Origin: Odontocerum albicorne
Taxonomy: Eukaryota; Arthropoda; Insecta; Trichoptera; Odontoceridae
Length of the DNA: 64,000 nucleotides
NCBI GenBank assembly: GCA_949825065.1
Contig: OX463849.1
Coordinates: 42,839,234-42,903,233, forward strand
Direction: 5' to 3'
The position numbers and the translations under genes are program-made. This document shows, piece after piece, positions 49,801 to 60,610 of this stretch (positions within the stretch are counted from its first letter, which is position 1; the number at the start of each line of letters is the position of its first letter). The notes under the pieces are model-generated. The model was not told the origin of the DNA. It saw nothing but the letters and a program-made list of their open reading frames with translations, and did no database searches.

Positions 49801-49816
49801 GAAGAAGAAGAAATAT

Positions 49817-49885
49817 TGATCTATTTATACTGGCAATAAGTAGAACTTACCTGCCATGTGTTCTTCATCTGTATCACGGGCTATC
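49817..49885 (-). repeat. Empty-site paralogue of the LINE insertion at 29147-29841
   Basis: Read in reverse, 'tacagatgaagaacacatgg' runs on without interruption into 'caggtaagttctacttattg' and 'ccagtataaatag'. The 29-kb locus has the same two halves separated by the LINE. The host sequence is thus itself a repeat. Confidence 0.85.
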
Positions 49886-50706
49886 CCTTTTAAATATAGC
49901 CCCGGATATTAACATCTTCAAAATTTTTGAAAATATATTTTTAACGTAAGTATTTTGATATTTCTTAGTTATGTAAGTTAGTTGTTTCGTTTTATTTAAT
50001 ATTTCTTGTTTACTATATTTTATATTCTTGCTGCTGTAATATAATGTCTGTAAAAGGTTTGTACGTAAAAAAATCTTTTTGCTGTGTATAATTTCTCTTA
50101 AGCTTTATATGTTATTGTATTTAACATGTGTATGTAAGTTTTACGAAAATAAATAAAAATTGATCGAATACTTTAGATATCTCTGTTCTTTGTGGAATAC
50201 CGAAGTTTATCAAACTGCACCAGGATCTCTGTATAACTTCTGGATAATAATATCCACGTTGGCAATATTGCGATTATGATACACGTCGTGCTCGGAATGA
50301 ATTTGCCGCCAAAATGTTGGTTTATTTTCCCGCCCTTTTGCTCTCCCCCCTCCACCAAAGTTTCCCGCTTAATTTACCGATGAAAACGCTCCACGAATTG
50401 TGATGAAATATCACCTCCATTCTCATGATGGAGCCGTCAATTAGTCGAGGACTAGGCATTATTTTTTTCACTTGCCATTTCTCGCGTGTTTCATTTCGAG
50501 AGAATTCATTATATTTTATAACGTTGATTCATTGTCTTTGACGTAGTCATTATTATAATGTGAAGGTACGTCGAGAGTTTAAGGATAATTTCGTTTCCTG
50601 TTTTTCTAATAATGACATAATATATAGACCCTCAAAAGCTTTGATGAAGCTAAAAGCAAAAGTTTAAATATATGTTGAAACGCTTTGTATATTTATGCTA
50701 TGTATA
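49886..50706. other. Interval without recognised genes
   Basis: 50260-50470 has higher GC and sequence complexity than its surroundings, with no frame of note, and could be a conserved noncoding element. The rest is AT-rich. Confidence 0.35.
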
Positions 50707-51995
50707 TTGGGTCCTTACATGTGAAATTGGCGTTTTGTTTGGGAGGAACATAAAGTTGATTTTTTTTTAATATAATATATTTATTTAATGAAAGTATGTA
50801 CCATTGCTATCTATGCACTTTTGCCATCTCATAGGTAGTTCATCGATCCCTTTACTAAAAAAACCATTCGGACGGGAATCAATAAAATCTTTGAAGTCGG
50901 TTTGGACTGCCCCATCGGAGTTGAATTTTTTCCCTTGCAAGAAGTTATCCAAATTTCGAAAAAAATAGTAATCTGTTGGGGCAAGGTCCGGAGAGTACGG
51001 TGGATGTCTAAGACATTCCAATTGAAGCTCTTCTAATTTGGTAGCCGTCTGTTGTGCAATGTGTGGTCTAGCGTTATCATGAAGCAGCAGTGGCCTAGAG
51101 CGATTAACCAGCCTCGGTTGTTTAGCAGCTAGCTTTTCCATCATGGTTTGCAGTTGCTGACAATAGACATCTGCCGTAATCGTCTGGCCAGATTTAAGAA
51201 AGCTGTAGTGAACGACACCCGCACTAGTCCACCAAACGCTCACAAGTAACTTTTTTGGAGTCAATTTTCGCTTGGGGCATGGTTTGGCTGGTTCGGCAGG
51301 GTTCAGCCATTGCGATGAGCGCTTCCGATTATCATACAGGATCCACTTTTCATCACAGGTAATGATTCGATTCAAAATCCCTTCATTATTGTGCCGGTTG
51401 AGTAATGCAACGCAGCAGTCAACGCGCGTTTGTTGATTTGCTTCACTCAATTCGTGAGGTACCCACCTTTCAAGCTTTTTCACCTTCCCAATTTGCTTCA
51501 AGTGGATTAAAACAGTTTTATCACTAACACCGCAGCCTGCAGCTAACTCGGACGTGGTTTGCGATGGATCCGCTTCCACAATAGCCTTCAATTCTTCATT
51601 ATCAACTTTGGTCTCCGGCCGTCCACGGGGCTTATTCCGCAGGTCGAAATTTCCAGAACGAAAACGTTGGAACCAAAAACGCACTGTGTTTTCTTTTGCG
51701 GCACCGTCGCCATACACATCATTAATCCTTCGAGCCGTTTCTGCAGCACTGGTGCCACGGTGGAACTCGTACTCGTAAATAACGCGATATTTCAAGTTTT
51801 CCATTTTGTAAACTGAGTGACGCAAAGAAAAAAAACAATTGAGGAAAAAACAAATGAATTATAATTTTCGAAACACAAATACTTGAGTAAATAGCTGTAT
51901 AAATTTGAATTTGAAATTCTTAACCAAAGAGAAGATATTTGAGATCAAAGTTGCCAGTACGGCAAAACGCCGGTTTCGCATGTGGGGACCTAATA
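50705..51995 (-). mobile_element. Complete mariner element, potentially autonomous
   Basis: A 1287-bp element (50707-51993) is bounded by 31-bp imperfect inverted repeats: the left starts 'ttgggtccttacatgtgaaa' and the right, read inwards, 'ttaggtccccacatgcgaaa'; both end in 'ggcgttttg'. TA dinucleotides at 50705-50706 and 51994-51995 form the target duplication. The transposase frame inside is uninterrupted. The mismatches between the ends may reduce but need not abolish mobility. Confidence 0.96.
50785..51804 (-). CDS. Mariner transposase, intact (DD34D)
   Basis: The enzyme would bind the terminal repeats and cut and paste the element at TA sites in the nucleus. Start chosen at 51804 (MENLKYRVIYEYEF), where mariner transposases normally begin; an upstream in-frame ATG at 51825 would add seven residues. 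The 339-residue product has the usual family length (about 340). Visible in order: N-terminal HTH with 'VRFWFQRFRSGNFD' (41-54), GRPETK (61-66), second HTH around 74-104, linker 'WVPHEL' (114-119), catalytic Asp151 (ITCDEKW), Asp243 (LLHDNARPH) and Asp278 (YSPDLAPTD), the last two 34 residues apart. No stop or frameshift. Residues such as YY at 279-280 may or may not be optimal. It is the only intact protein gene evident here. Confidence 0.96.
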   Translation of the reverse strand: MENLKYRVIYEYEFHRGTSAAETARRINDVYGDGAAKENTVRFWFQRFRSGNFDLRNKPRGRPETKVDNEELKAIVEADPSQTTSELAAGCGVSDKTVLIHLKQIGKVKKLERWVPHELSEANQQTRVDCCVALLNRHNNEGILNRIITCDEKWILYDNRKRSSQWLNPAEPAKPCPKRKLTPKKLLVSVWWTSAGVVHYSFLKSGQTITADVYCQQLQTMMEKLAAKQPRLVNRSRPLLLHDNARPHIAQQTATKLEELQLECLRHPPYSPDLAPTDYYFFRNLDNFLQGKKFNSDGAVQTDFKDFIDSRPNGFFSKGIDELPMRWQKCIDSNGTYFH

Positions 51996-53314
51996 TTTTG
52001 TATATATGCGTCTAAGAGCCATTTTAATGTATTTTCTGAAAATTTATTTCGTATTTTTCAGATAGATGTCGTAAGAAAAAAATCGTAGCTTACTTCATTC
52101 CGAACGTGCTGAATGTATATTTTTATGAATGGAAATATTTGCGTATTTTTTTGGCAAATTTTATTCAAATTGACTGGACGTTTTTTGGTGTCATTTCGAA
52201 ACAAAATAAGTTGTTTTTTTGGTAATGTTTTTTTCCTAACCACCGTTTTTGGAGATTACTATACATAAAATAATTTTCAATTTGAACGTGTTGTTGTATT
52301 GTATACGACTCCATTTTTATAAATGTCATACATTACACTTCTCAAATATCGCAAGATTCAGGCAAGTTCGCGACGCCATCTGTGTTTTATCAAAGAATAA
52401 AAAAAAAAACGCCCAATTAGAAAGACCTTTTAGATATGCTGTCAACAAAATATCTTCGCATTTTTATTTTATGACATGTAGATTTAATCATGTTTACTGT
52501 TTCCTTAAGAATATCTTTTAATCAACTTCTTTTATAACGGTACATACTTTTATTCATATATTATTTAACTTACATATTCTTTTTGTGTCCATTATGTATT
52601 ATTGTTATTTCTCAATACCGAATTCATTAACATTTTTAGTATTCGTGTATTAAGTTTTTTCATCGCTTGATTAATTAAAACTTGTTGACAATTGTGGAAT
52701 TGTATATATTCTAGATTTTTGTCATATTCGTCCATTTTATTTATGCTGAAATAACAAAAAAATAATATGTCACTGTAATAAAATAGAAACGAACCAATAT
52801 CCATCATCCTTTGAGGCAATGTAGTAAAAAGCGAGATTGACAAGTAAGTTTTACTTGTGTAGATTTTTTAAGTTCAAGTTAAATGTTAAATTAATTTTTT
52901 GTTAGTTTTTATGAGGATAAAAATCACTTAAACTTTTCCAATAATAATTTAACGAGAATTATTATCTTAGGTCTGAGAGATTCTGACTGAAATGCCAATA
53001 ATAATCTAAGAAAAAATATTTAATCTGTTTTTGTTTTCACTATAAAGCTTTTGAACTTCTTACTGATTAGTTAAAAAAATGGCTTCTTGCCCATCATTTG
53101 CTATTATAGTGTTACATTGAAAATATAATATGATCTTAAGTGACCTGAGATTAATATGCTCGCTTATCGAAGTTACTAGATGATCGATTATATTATTGGC
53201 GACGAAAATAATGTTGTCTCTCGACTACACTATTCAGTATCATCACATCACCTCTTCGGCCATGGTGAGATATACTATGCAAATAAATTAATTAATTAAA
53301 AGTATTTTTTTATA
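51996..53314. other. Interval without recognised genes
   Basis: AT-rich. 53205-53290 is a diverged copy of the 3' part of SINE family D at 53545-53625 ('aatgttgtctc', 'cgactacactattcagtatc'). No coding region supported. Confidence 0.4.
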
Positions 53315-53625
53315 TAGTTGGTAAGACGTTAGATTTTCACCCGCAGTTCGGTTTGATTCATAATGGCACCCGAATAAAAATGACTCCGTCTGCTAACAAT
53401 ACTCACATGCGCTAAACGTGTGCGAGTGTTGTTTCTTCTTTACATGTTGGGTAATATTATTTGTACGTGCGAATGATGAATCGCAATTTCTTCGCTTAAA
53501 CCAGTTTTAAACTCGAATCCTCGATTAATACGGCGGAAGACAAATGTTGTCTCCCAGCCACGCTATTCAATATTATCCCATCATCTCTTCAGATATGTTG
53601 AGGGGTACGCTGCAAATAAATTATG
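53315..53625 (+). repeat. SINE-like repeat family D, copy 1
   Basis: Colinear with 58325-58625: a tRNA-like head ('ggtaagacgttagattttca', 'ggtttgattcataat'), a body, then 'ctcgattaatacgg' and 'tgtctcccagccacgctatt'. The head resembles family A but the body differs. Confidence 0.65.
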
Positions 53626-53714
53626 TATATAATTTATAGTAATTATTGAGTTTTCATTTAATTTACATATTTCACATTTATCTTTCTGCGGATGAAGTCG
53701 ATATACGTATTTAA

Positions 53715-53827
53715 GGTTAAATTTCAGTAAAAAAATGTTTTATAAAAGTATTTACACAGCGGCTTTATGTTTCTTCAGTTTATCTCAGAGCAGGTATAAT
53801 ATGGATTGAGTCCATTTCGTATGCATA
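53715..53827 (+). repeat. 113-bp duplicated segment, copy 1
   Basis: Matches 55075-55187 with five substitutions and no gap ('tttacacagcggctttatgt', 'cagagcaggtataatatgga'). Copies are in the same orientation exactly 1360 bp apart. LINE pieces lie between them and one adjoins this copy. Confidence 0.93.
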
Positions 53828-53834
53828 TATTCTT

Positions 53835-54130
53835 CTTGTCGTGCCCCATCAGGTCCTCCCGACGTTGGCAATCACTCTGCCAAAGGCTTATCTATCTTGC
53901 ACAACCCGGAACAGGTCCTTCACACGCCTTACCCTCGTCCAGTCTCTTATATTGAGCAGGCAAGATGTTTTCCTTCTACCAGGACCACCAGTATCAACTG
54001 GAGGATTTCGTACTTCTCTCCACGTAAAATTTGACCCAGAAAGGATATCTTGCGGACCTTAATATCTGTCAGCAGCTGTCTACGGCAATTAGCTCTCCTC
54101 AAGACCTCCAAACGTTTGCTATCTAAGAAT
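53835..54130 (-). pseudogene. LINE C-terminal remnant (family 4)
   Basis: The minus strand gives 'RLEVLRRANCRRQLLTDIKV' and 'RKISFLGQILRGEKYEILQL', followed by a broken GRRKxxxL... part and 'ARSVQDRSRVV'-like end. Same lineage as 19690-20130, inverted. Confidence 0.75.
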
Positions 54131-54606
54131 AAGTACAAAATATACAATGCAACAAAAAATTCAATATAGTCACTCTGTTGTTGAATACATTTTTTAGGAC
54201 GATAAATACATTTTTCAATACCACTGAAGAAAAAATATCCGTCCATACACATTCTAACTTGTTCAAGCATGAAATTTTAAGGACCTAAGTGATCGATATC
54301 GTATATTATTTTCGCCAAATATGTCATAAATAATCACAGTTTCCGTCTGAAATCAAGTTTGCAATTGGTAGTCCGTAATCTATACGCGGCACAACCAGTT
54401 GTTTTATTACACGCTGGCATTGCTCGTTAGAAGCAAATGCATTTGCCAAGGCCTTCGAGTGTCTGTGATATATTTACATCCACCATTCATTACTTACCGC
54501 ATTGTATGTACAAGTACGATTATCTGAGCTGTACAACGTCAAACTCATCGGTACCAAACCTTTTCCATAATATTTGTGTTTATACACAAACAATAATTAA
54601 GATGAA
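54131..54606. other. Interval without recognised genes
   Basis: No feature recognised. Confidence 0.4.
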
Positions 54607-54925
54607 TAAAAAGTTCACGCATTCGTGGAAGCCTAGGTGTTACAGACATCAACAGTAAGATGGATGAGAGACGATTGAGATGGTGTGGGCACGTTGGACG
54701 CAGAGCACCCTATCACATTGTGAACCAGGCAATCTTCCTCGAATAACAACCAGAGGAAGACCAAATAATTCGTGGGTGGTGCAAAAAGATAACCTGATGC
54801 AGTGGCACGGCCTGGGAGACGTAGTCCGGGACAGAATAGCATACAACCTGAGGACGAGAAGAGCTGATCCCAACAGTCTTCGCACAGTGAGTTGGGATGG
54901 AGCCAGGGAGAAGAAGAATAATAAT
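54607..54925 (+). mobile_element. 5'-truncated LINE (family 2)
   Basis: Begins with 'agttcacgcattcgtggaag' and continues 'RLRWCGHVGRRAPYHIVNQA', a short deletion (SMD of the sister copies missing), 'IPRITTRGRPNNSWVVQKDN' by homology and 'RTRRADPNSLR', where a further small deletion precedes 'gttgggatggagccagg'. Flanks 'aataattaagatgaataaa' and 'aataataatgaagataaa' are an imperfect possible target duplication. Confidence 0.82.
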
Positions 54926-55074
54926 GAAGATAAATGTGTGCGAATCTTAAAAGGTGGTGATGCTGAGGAATGAAACTATTAAGGTTTTAAATGACTCAAT
55001 CTACAAATAACTTTTTTGTTCATTTGAGATATCCAGCATGTGCAAAATATCAATTCATTTAAAGGGGGTTTCAT

Positions 55075-55187
55075 GGTTATATTTCAGTAAAAAAATGTTT
55101 CATAAAAGTATTTACACAGCAGCTTTATGTTTCTTCAATTTATCTCAGAGCAGGTATAATATGGATTGAGTCCATTTTGTATGCATA
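55075..55187 (+). repeat. 113-bp duplicated segment, copy 2
   Basis: About 96% identical to 53715-53827. Followed by unique sequence, whereas copy 1 is followed by a LINE. Confidence 0.93.
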
Positions 55188-55524
55188 CACGCAACTAAAA
55201 TTTACCTGGGAGGTTTATGAAATTCATTGGGGAAAATATGTTTTATCTAATCTAATGACCGCAGCTACCACCTTCCTTTCCTTACACTCAACTTATAAAT
55301 ATTTTCAATTCGTCAAGAGCGGGTTCCAATTCTTACCGATAGCGCCCTTGAGGAGAGTCCAATATTTTAATGGCGCCTATATAAATTAAATTTTTATTAT
55401 AAAACTCCCGAAAGAAGACATGTTGAGATCCCCGAAACTGCGTTTTTATTAAGGCAATACAGGTTTTAAATGAATTGGAGGAATTTGTCTTTAAGGATAG
55501 CAAAACAAACTCACATACAACTGT

Positions 55525-55650
55525 TAATCAAATCAAAATGTTTATTTTTTTCTTAACTCAAACCCAAATGTTTATTTTTCTTCTTGATTCAAATCCAAAT
55601 GTTTATTTCTCTTCTTAATTCAAATTAAAATATTTATTTTTCTTATTAAT
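55525..55650. repeat. ~30-bp degenerate tandem repeat, four units
   Basis: 'caaatccaaatgtttatttt' with 'tcttcttaatt' repeats four times with moderate divergence. Confidence 0.85.
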
Positions 55651-55763
55651 TCCCATGCTTTTCGATTTATTAACTTTGGTCTGTTATGCTTACATTATAT
55701 GGAAAAAGAGTTAGTTGTCTTTTTTTAAAGGAATTATTCGACGTTGAAATGTTAATAACACTT

Positions 55764-55961
55764 CGGTACGGGTGTTGGCTGATTATTTATCGAACCGGTT
55801 GACTCGAATTTAGCCACCAAATGTCGAATAGTCGACTCGGCAGGACCGTTGTGGCGAGGATAAAAATCACGTAATGCACGGAACGTTTCTCGAACGGAGC
55901 ACTGATTTTGAAAATAAAATTTGATGATTTGCACACGTTGTTCAACGCTATAATCTTCCAT
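55764..55961 (-). pseudogene. Transposase-type HTH N-terminal fragment (DUF4817-like)
   Basis: The minus-strand frame starts MEDYSVEQRVQIIKFYFQNQ and continues 'CSVRETFRALRDFYPRHNGP', 'ESTIRHLVAKFESTGSI' and 'PTPV'. This is the helix-turn-helix region (DUF4817 in domain databases, as I recall it) found at the start of many arthropod Tc/mariner-like transposase ORFs, in which it is followed by a DDE domain. Here no DDE domain follows; only about 66 residues remain. Confidence 0.75.
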
Positions 55962-56261
55962 GATGATTTGCCATACACTACTTAACAGTTCACAATAAAT
56001 TTGATAGATGTTGCTTTAGCAACATGTCCGCTATAACGTAACGAATTTCGAGCGTCCCTTTTGTAAGACCCTGTGTATTGCCAAACTGCCAAGCAGTTTT
56101 TAGTTCTCTAATTCTGCCTATCGAGAATGTCTATGAATGTTTAATTTCCTGTTCAAAATATTCAATAACTTATCATTGTGAACTGGCTGGGAACACTCAG
56201 ATTTGGGTGAATATTCATTTTAAAAACATAGTATTATTACTAACAAACGAAAGTAGTTTCG

Positions 56262-56485
56262 GCAGCCATGGTTTAATGATAAGCACCCTTAACAAAAGGT
56301 TGCAGTTGATTCAACTTATCGATCGTCTTGGAACTTTGATCTCTTTGCTATTGGAACTTTGGATTTGATATGTCAAAACTGTGTGCTTGTTCAAGTGCGA
56401 AAACTTATACATGATAAATTAATCCATGCACAGTGTTCTTCCGTCCGCAGGGTGGCTGACAATCATACTCGATTTCGAAGAATTG
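56262..56485 (+). repeat. Interspersed repeat family B, copy 3
   Basis: Colinear with 31700-31895: 'gatcgtcttggaactttgat', 'tgtgtgcttgttcaagtgcg', 'gataaattaatccatgcaca' and 'cgcagggtggctgacaatca'. Its start ('agccatggtttaatgataag') looks like a weak tRNA-like A box, hinting that the family is a SINE. Confidence 0.8.
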
Positions 56486-56819
56486 CCAATCAGATCAGAC
56501 CAGATACGAGTTGACTGCAGATTTTGTGTATTTTTTTTCGTTTTCTTAAAATGAGCATTCATAACAGATGTTCAAACTGAAAGAATATATTTTTGGATGT
56601 CATGTCATAATCGATACTTGACAAATTCAAACGATTTCTAAGTTGTTGATTCAAGTGCTTTAATATAACCTTATTGCATTCTAATTGATTCAATGTGCGT
56701 CGTAAGATTTTATCCGATCAACATGTAATACGAGTATATTAAGTTTACTTATATACTCGTATTTCACATACTAATATGCCATTTCATGTTAAACAAGTTT
56801 GTTGAAATCGAACTGGAAA

Positions 56820-56906
56820 CTAAATCTGGGTATCGACATGAATTGAACCCACAACCCCTGGATTGGAAGATAGATATCTTACCAAACATACCACGGAAGT
56901 CGTCCA
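56820..56906 (-). repeat. SINE family A head fragment
   Basis: Reverse B box 'atgaattgaacccacaac', reverse A-box region 'atcttaccaaacatacca' and 'cggaagtcg'. The LINE at 56916 starts just after it. Confidence 0.65.
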
Positions 56907-57425
56907 TATAATAATCTTCTTCTCCCTGGCTCCATCCCAACTCACTGTCTGCGAAGACTGTTGGGGTCAGCTCTCCTCGTCCTCAGGGTGTATGTTCTTC
57001 TGTTGCGGACTACGTCCCCCAGGCCGTGCCTCTGCATCAGGTTATCTTTTTGCACCAACCATGAATTCTTTCGTCTTTCTCCGGTTGTTGTTCGAGGAAG
57101 ATCCATGGAGAGTGCCTGGTTCACAATGTGATCGGGTGCTCTGCGTCCAACGTGCCCATACCATCTCAATCGCCTCTCCTCCATCTTACTGTTGATATCT
57201 GTAACACCTAGGCTTCCACGAATGTGTGAGCTTTTTATTTTGTCTTTTAGGGACACACCAGCTGACCATATCAGCATGCGCATTTCAGCAGTTTCTAGTT
57301 GCCTAGAGTATGAGTTATACATCGTCCAGCATTCGGAGCCTTAGAGGAGTGCGGGTCTGACAATCGTTTGGAATACTTTTCCTTTTAACTTCCATATAAT
57401 CGTCATTAGTCGTCCATATAATAAT
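56898..57425 (-). mobile_element. 5'-truncated LINE (family 2) with 18-bp target-site duplication
   Basis: The minus frame of 126 codons (57322-56942) reads 'RQLETAEMRMLIWSAGVSLK', 'MEERRLRWYGHVGRRAPDHI', 'RRKNSWLVQKDNLMQRHGLG' and ends 'NSLRRQ'. 'agtcgtccatataataat' occurs exactly at 56898-56915 and 57408-57425. The 5' edge carries about 15 bp of extra sequence resembling the target, a known by-product of reverse transcription ends. RT core absent. Confidence 0.92.
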
Positions 57426-57955
57426 AATATAAAATAATGCCGCTTTTCATATTTTCTTGGTAATATTTAAATAATGCATTATTATAATAACTCTAGTATC
57501 AAGGAGAAACACAACAACTTTTAATAATGTTTCTTCTTGGGTCTTTGTTACCAGCAACATAGAGATGACGTCAGGTTTAATTGACTTTATTCTGCATTTA
57601 CCTTTTAACAAGACATGTTTAGCACAGACACTGCATTCCCTCAAGGCCTTTTATGCATCGGTCTACCCGACGTAGCTCGTTTGGTTTATAAATTTGTAAT
57701 ATTAAAATGCAACTGCATTTTGTTGAGATAGATTCTCGACTTTCCGTTATTATAATTTAATTATTTTCTCTGGTTAATTTAAGTCTTCCTTCGGGCATTT
57801 TCGCTGCGACGTGAAAGATAAACCACAAGTTCGTATTATGTTTAATATGAGAGACTTCATAGCATTTTGTTAGATCACTTTATTTTTGTTCCTAGAAGTT
57901 TACCTGTTAAGCGGCATTTTAATTTAATGTTTAAATCAAAACAGCATCCTGTCGT
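57426..57955. other. Interval without recognised genes
   Basis: No feature recognised. Confidence 0.4.
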
Positions 57956-57959
57956 TTTG

Positions 57960-58260
57960 CTCATTACTAAGTATCGTGATTCCCATTTTAACCTCCGACG
58001 ACTCCCCTCCCTACACTCCGCGGCCCGAAGGGCTGTTGTCAAGGGTAGCCCAGTTGCATCTCTCACTTGGTTAGTCTAGTATTGGGATTTTTCGTCTTAT
58101 ACGTCGTTCTTCCATGCCTCCAGCAACCACTTACCTTTTCAGTGTCTCCTTGGCAATGAGCAATGTGCCCAAAGAATCGGAGGACTCGTCGAATGCATAT
58201 TGTCAACATTCTGTCGGTGGTTCTCAGTTCTTCGAGAATGGAGGTGTTCAACAAAGGCAT
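57960..58260 (-). pseudogene. LINE C-terminal fragment (family 7)
   Basis: The first frame gives 'SILEELRTTDRMLTICIRRV', LRFFGHIAHC and 'WRHGRTTYKTKNPNTRLTK'; after a frameshift at about 58065 it continues 'RDATGLPLTTALRAAECREG'. This order is a known polyprotein end of arthropod LINEs. GC-rich relative to flanks; dead by frameshift and truncation. Confidence 0.8.
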
Positions 58261-58324
58261 AAAAGGAAAATATGAGCGAATAATAATACCATAATATCTC
58301 TTATAAACATTTTTTGCTTTTAAT

Positions 58325-58625
58325 TTAATTTGATATCCGTGGCCTTGTTAATAAGACGCTTGACTTCCACCCGTGGACTTGGGGTTTGATTTTCGATGGT
58401 ATCTGAAAAAGGGTCCTACTCTGGTTAAATAATTCGTCTGGTATCAAAACTCGCAAGCGTTATACTTGTATGTATTGTGACTAATTAATTTGAGGTTAGT
58501 ATTGTTAACAAGTGCGATGACAAACCGAGAATTTCGTGCAGAATTAAATGGTTTTAACCCCAAACGCTCGATTAATAGATCGAATAAAATGTCTCCCGGC
58601 CACGCAACAAATTGGTTTGAGGTAA
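58325..58625 (+). repeat. SINE-like repeat family D, copy 2
   Basis: Head 'gatatccgtggccttgttaa', 'taagacgcttgacttccacc' and 'ggggtttgatttt', then the body, 'gctcgattaatagatcgaat' and 'aaaatgtctcccggccacgc'. Colinear with 53315-53625. Confidence 0.7.
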
Positions 58626-58679
58626 CCATACGAATGATTGAATCAACAAATTATGATAACTGATCATTTAAAATAATCT

Positions 58680-59170
58680 TATTTCTACTTAAATAAGAGT
58701 TACGAATGATATCGAACGGCGTGTAGTGATAGGAAACATCAATGGAGTACTAAAACGTATATATTATAATCAAACATTTTCAATATCTGCTAAGATGATA
58801 GTCCACAATGGTATTCTAGTATCATCTTTGATGTATGGGAGCGAAACATGGACGTTGAAATGCGAGCACTGAGAAGGTAAAGTACTTGTGGTTACAATGT
58901 GTGACAGAATACGGAATGAAATTCTTAGGGAAGACTGTGAACAAAGCTGATCTATCAAGTAAGATGAAAAAGAGCGCTTAGAGAATGTTTGAACATTTAG
59001 AACGAATTAACGAAAGAAGAAATAAAAAATCATAGAAATCGTAGTGGTTGTATGGGAAGGTATATGTATAGATGTAGAGGAGGCGAATGATATATGTCGC
59101 GATATGAAAGTTTGGTTCTCGGAACTCTCTGCCTAACCCGTCAGGGAAATGGCGTAATGGAATATGTATC
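58680..59170 (+). pseudogene. LINE C-terminal remnant (family 1)
   Basis: Reads 'atgtatgggagcgaaacatg' (MYGSETWTLK), a small deletion, 'aaatgcgagcactgagaagg' (MRALRR), 'cagaatacggaatgaaattc', a GHLERI-like phrase, 'gtagaggaggcgaatgatat' and the closing 'ctgcctaacccgtcagggaa', 'atggcgtaatgg'. Many stops. Confidence 0.65.
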
Positions 59171-59644
59171 TTGCAAAAAGGCCCTTTGAAGTGAAACTTT
59201 ATTTTACGCATCGAATTGTTATTTTTGTCAGGAAAACATTTTTTGTATTCATCATCATCACCATCTACCTTCCATCAGGAATATAGTGATGCCATAAAAC
59301 GACTATTTCCAGGTCGGTCCACAACCTGTCACTTTCGTATTACTCAGGAAATAAAATATTTATTTGAAGTTTTTAGGATTGTTTCTATGGAATCCATACA
59401 TTCAGTAATTGATTCAGTAACTTCTATTCTACAATTTTGTGAAAAAATCTAAGATGTATAAAGTGCTATTTTATTTTAGTGACTATTTCAGCCAAACGTT
59501 AAGCAGATATTAACTATCAAAGTACAATAAATTTAGATTAAAAAAATATAACGGTATATTACTATAGGTATAACTTAGCTTAAAATTTCTCAAGAAAATA
59601 GTACATGTACAATTAGACTAATAAATTTACAATATGTATAAGCT
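59171..59644. other. Interval without recognised genes
   Basis: No feature recognised. Confidence 0.4.
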
Positions 59645-59865
59645 GAAGTGGAAGTCATGAGAGAGGACGGCCGAGAAAAGTATGGTTTGTCCTAATGAAT
59701 GATTTTTTTAAAGAATAATGGTATTGAGTATGAGAACAAGAAGGAACTGAATGAAAATATGTATAGTTGTAGAGGAGGCAATCAATATACTTGTTTCGCG
59801 ATAGAAAAGTCTGTAGCGCTGTCTTTTCTGCTTACGACATGGAAATGGTATGTATGTCTGTATAA
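59645..59865 (+). pseudogene. LINE 3' remnant (family 1)
   Basis: 'gagaggacggccgagaaaag' (RGRPRKVW-like), 'agttgtagaggaggcaatca', 'tttcgcgatagaaaagtctg' and 'atggaaatggtatgtatgt' follow the family order. The 141-codon open frame crossing it (59699-60124) is fortuitous. Confidence 0.5.
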
Positions 59866-60129
59866 TACTCGTAAAAGTCGAAATAAGTTCAATTGGGCGT
59901 TTATTTGCAAACAATACAATTGGCTAAACATCATGCCTATTTGTATCAACTTATCATATATGTACCATATTTTTTTAAAATGGGATTCAAACATCATATA
60001 TTTATTTAATAGGACTGATATTTTTTGCATAATCAAGATTTATTACGCTATTTCAATATGCCAAATAAACCAAAATGTAATTTTGGCGAATATACGTCCA
60101 ATTCTTTCTTTAATTATTGATTAATTAAT

Positions 60130-60610
60130 GTTAACATAAGGATATGCAAGCGAAACTTGGATATGGCAAAAAAGGATGAAAGTGAGACAAATGCGATAGA
60201 AATGAGAGTGCTGCGTAGAATGCGAGGAAAAACAATGCATGGCATAATAAGGAATGAGAAAATTGGGAAAGAATGCGGATTGAAATAACATTCAAGACTT
60301 AAGATTTAGAAAAGAGCATTGAGATGGTTCGGCCACGTAGAAAGAATGAATGACGAAATATTACAAATATTATATACAAAAGTTGTATATAAGGTACGAG
60401 ATGTTTTGAGAGACCTAGAAAAACGCGGTACGATCAAAATAATCAAATTCTGAAATAGTAAAAAGCCTTTGCAATAGAAGAGTTTTCGTGACGAGGTGTA
60501 TGGACGTGATAGAAGCGAAAGATGTGTGTAAGAATATAATGAAGTGGAAATCTGTTTTGTCGTTCTACCCCAATAGGGGCATGAAGAATGGTGATGGTGA
60601 TGATATGTTT
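60130..60610 (+). pseudogene. LINE C-terminal remnant (family 1)
   Basis: 'SETWIWQKRMK'-like start, 'atagaaatgagagtgctgcg' (IEMRVLRRM), 'agatggttcggccacgtaga' (RWFGHVERMND), 'atggacgtgatagaagcgaa' and an end with 'ctaccccaataggggcatga', then (GATGGT)n. Frameshifted. Confidence 0.7.

Noticed and set aside
59699..60124. 141-codon open frame as a gene
   Set aside because: Begins in a LINE remnant and continues through AT-rich sequence rich in Ile, Tyr and Asn with no motif; looks fortuitous.
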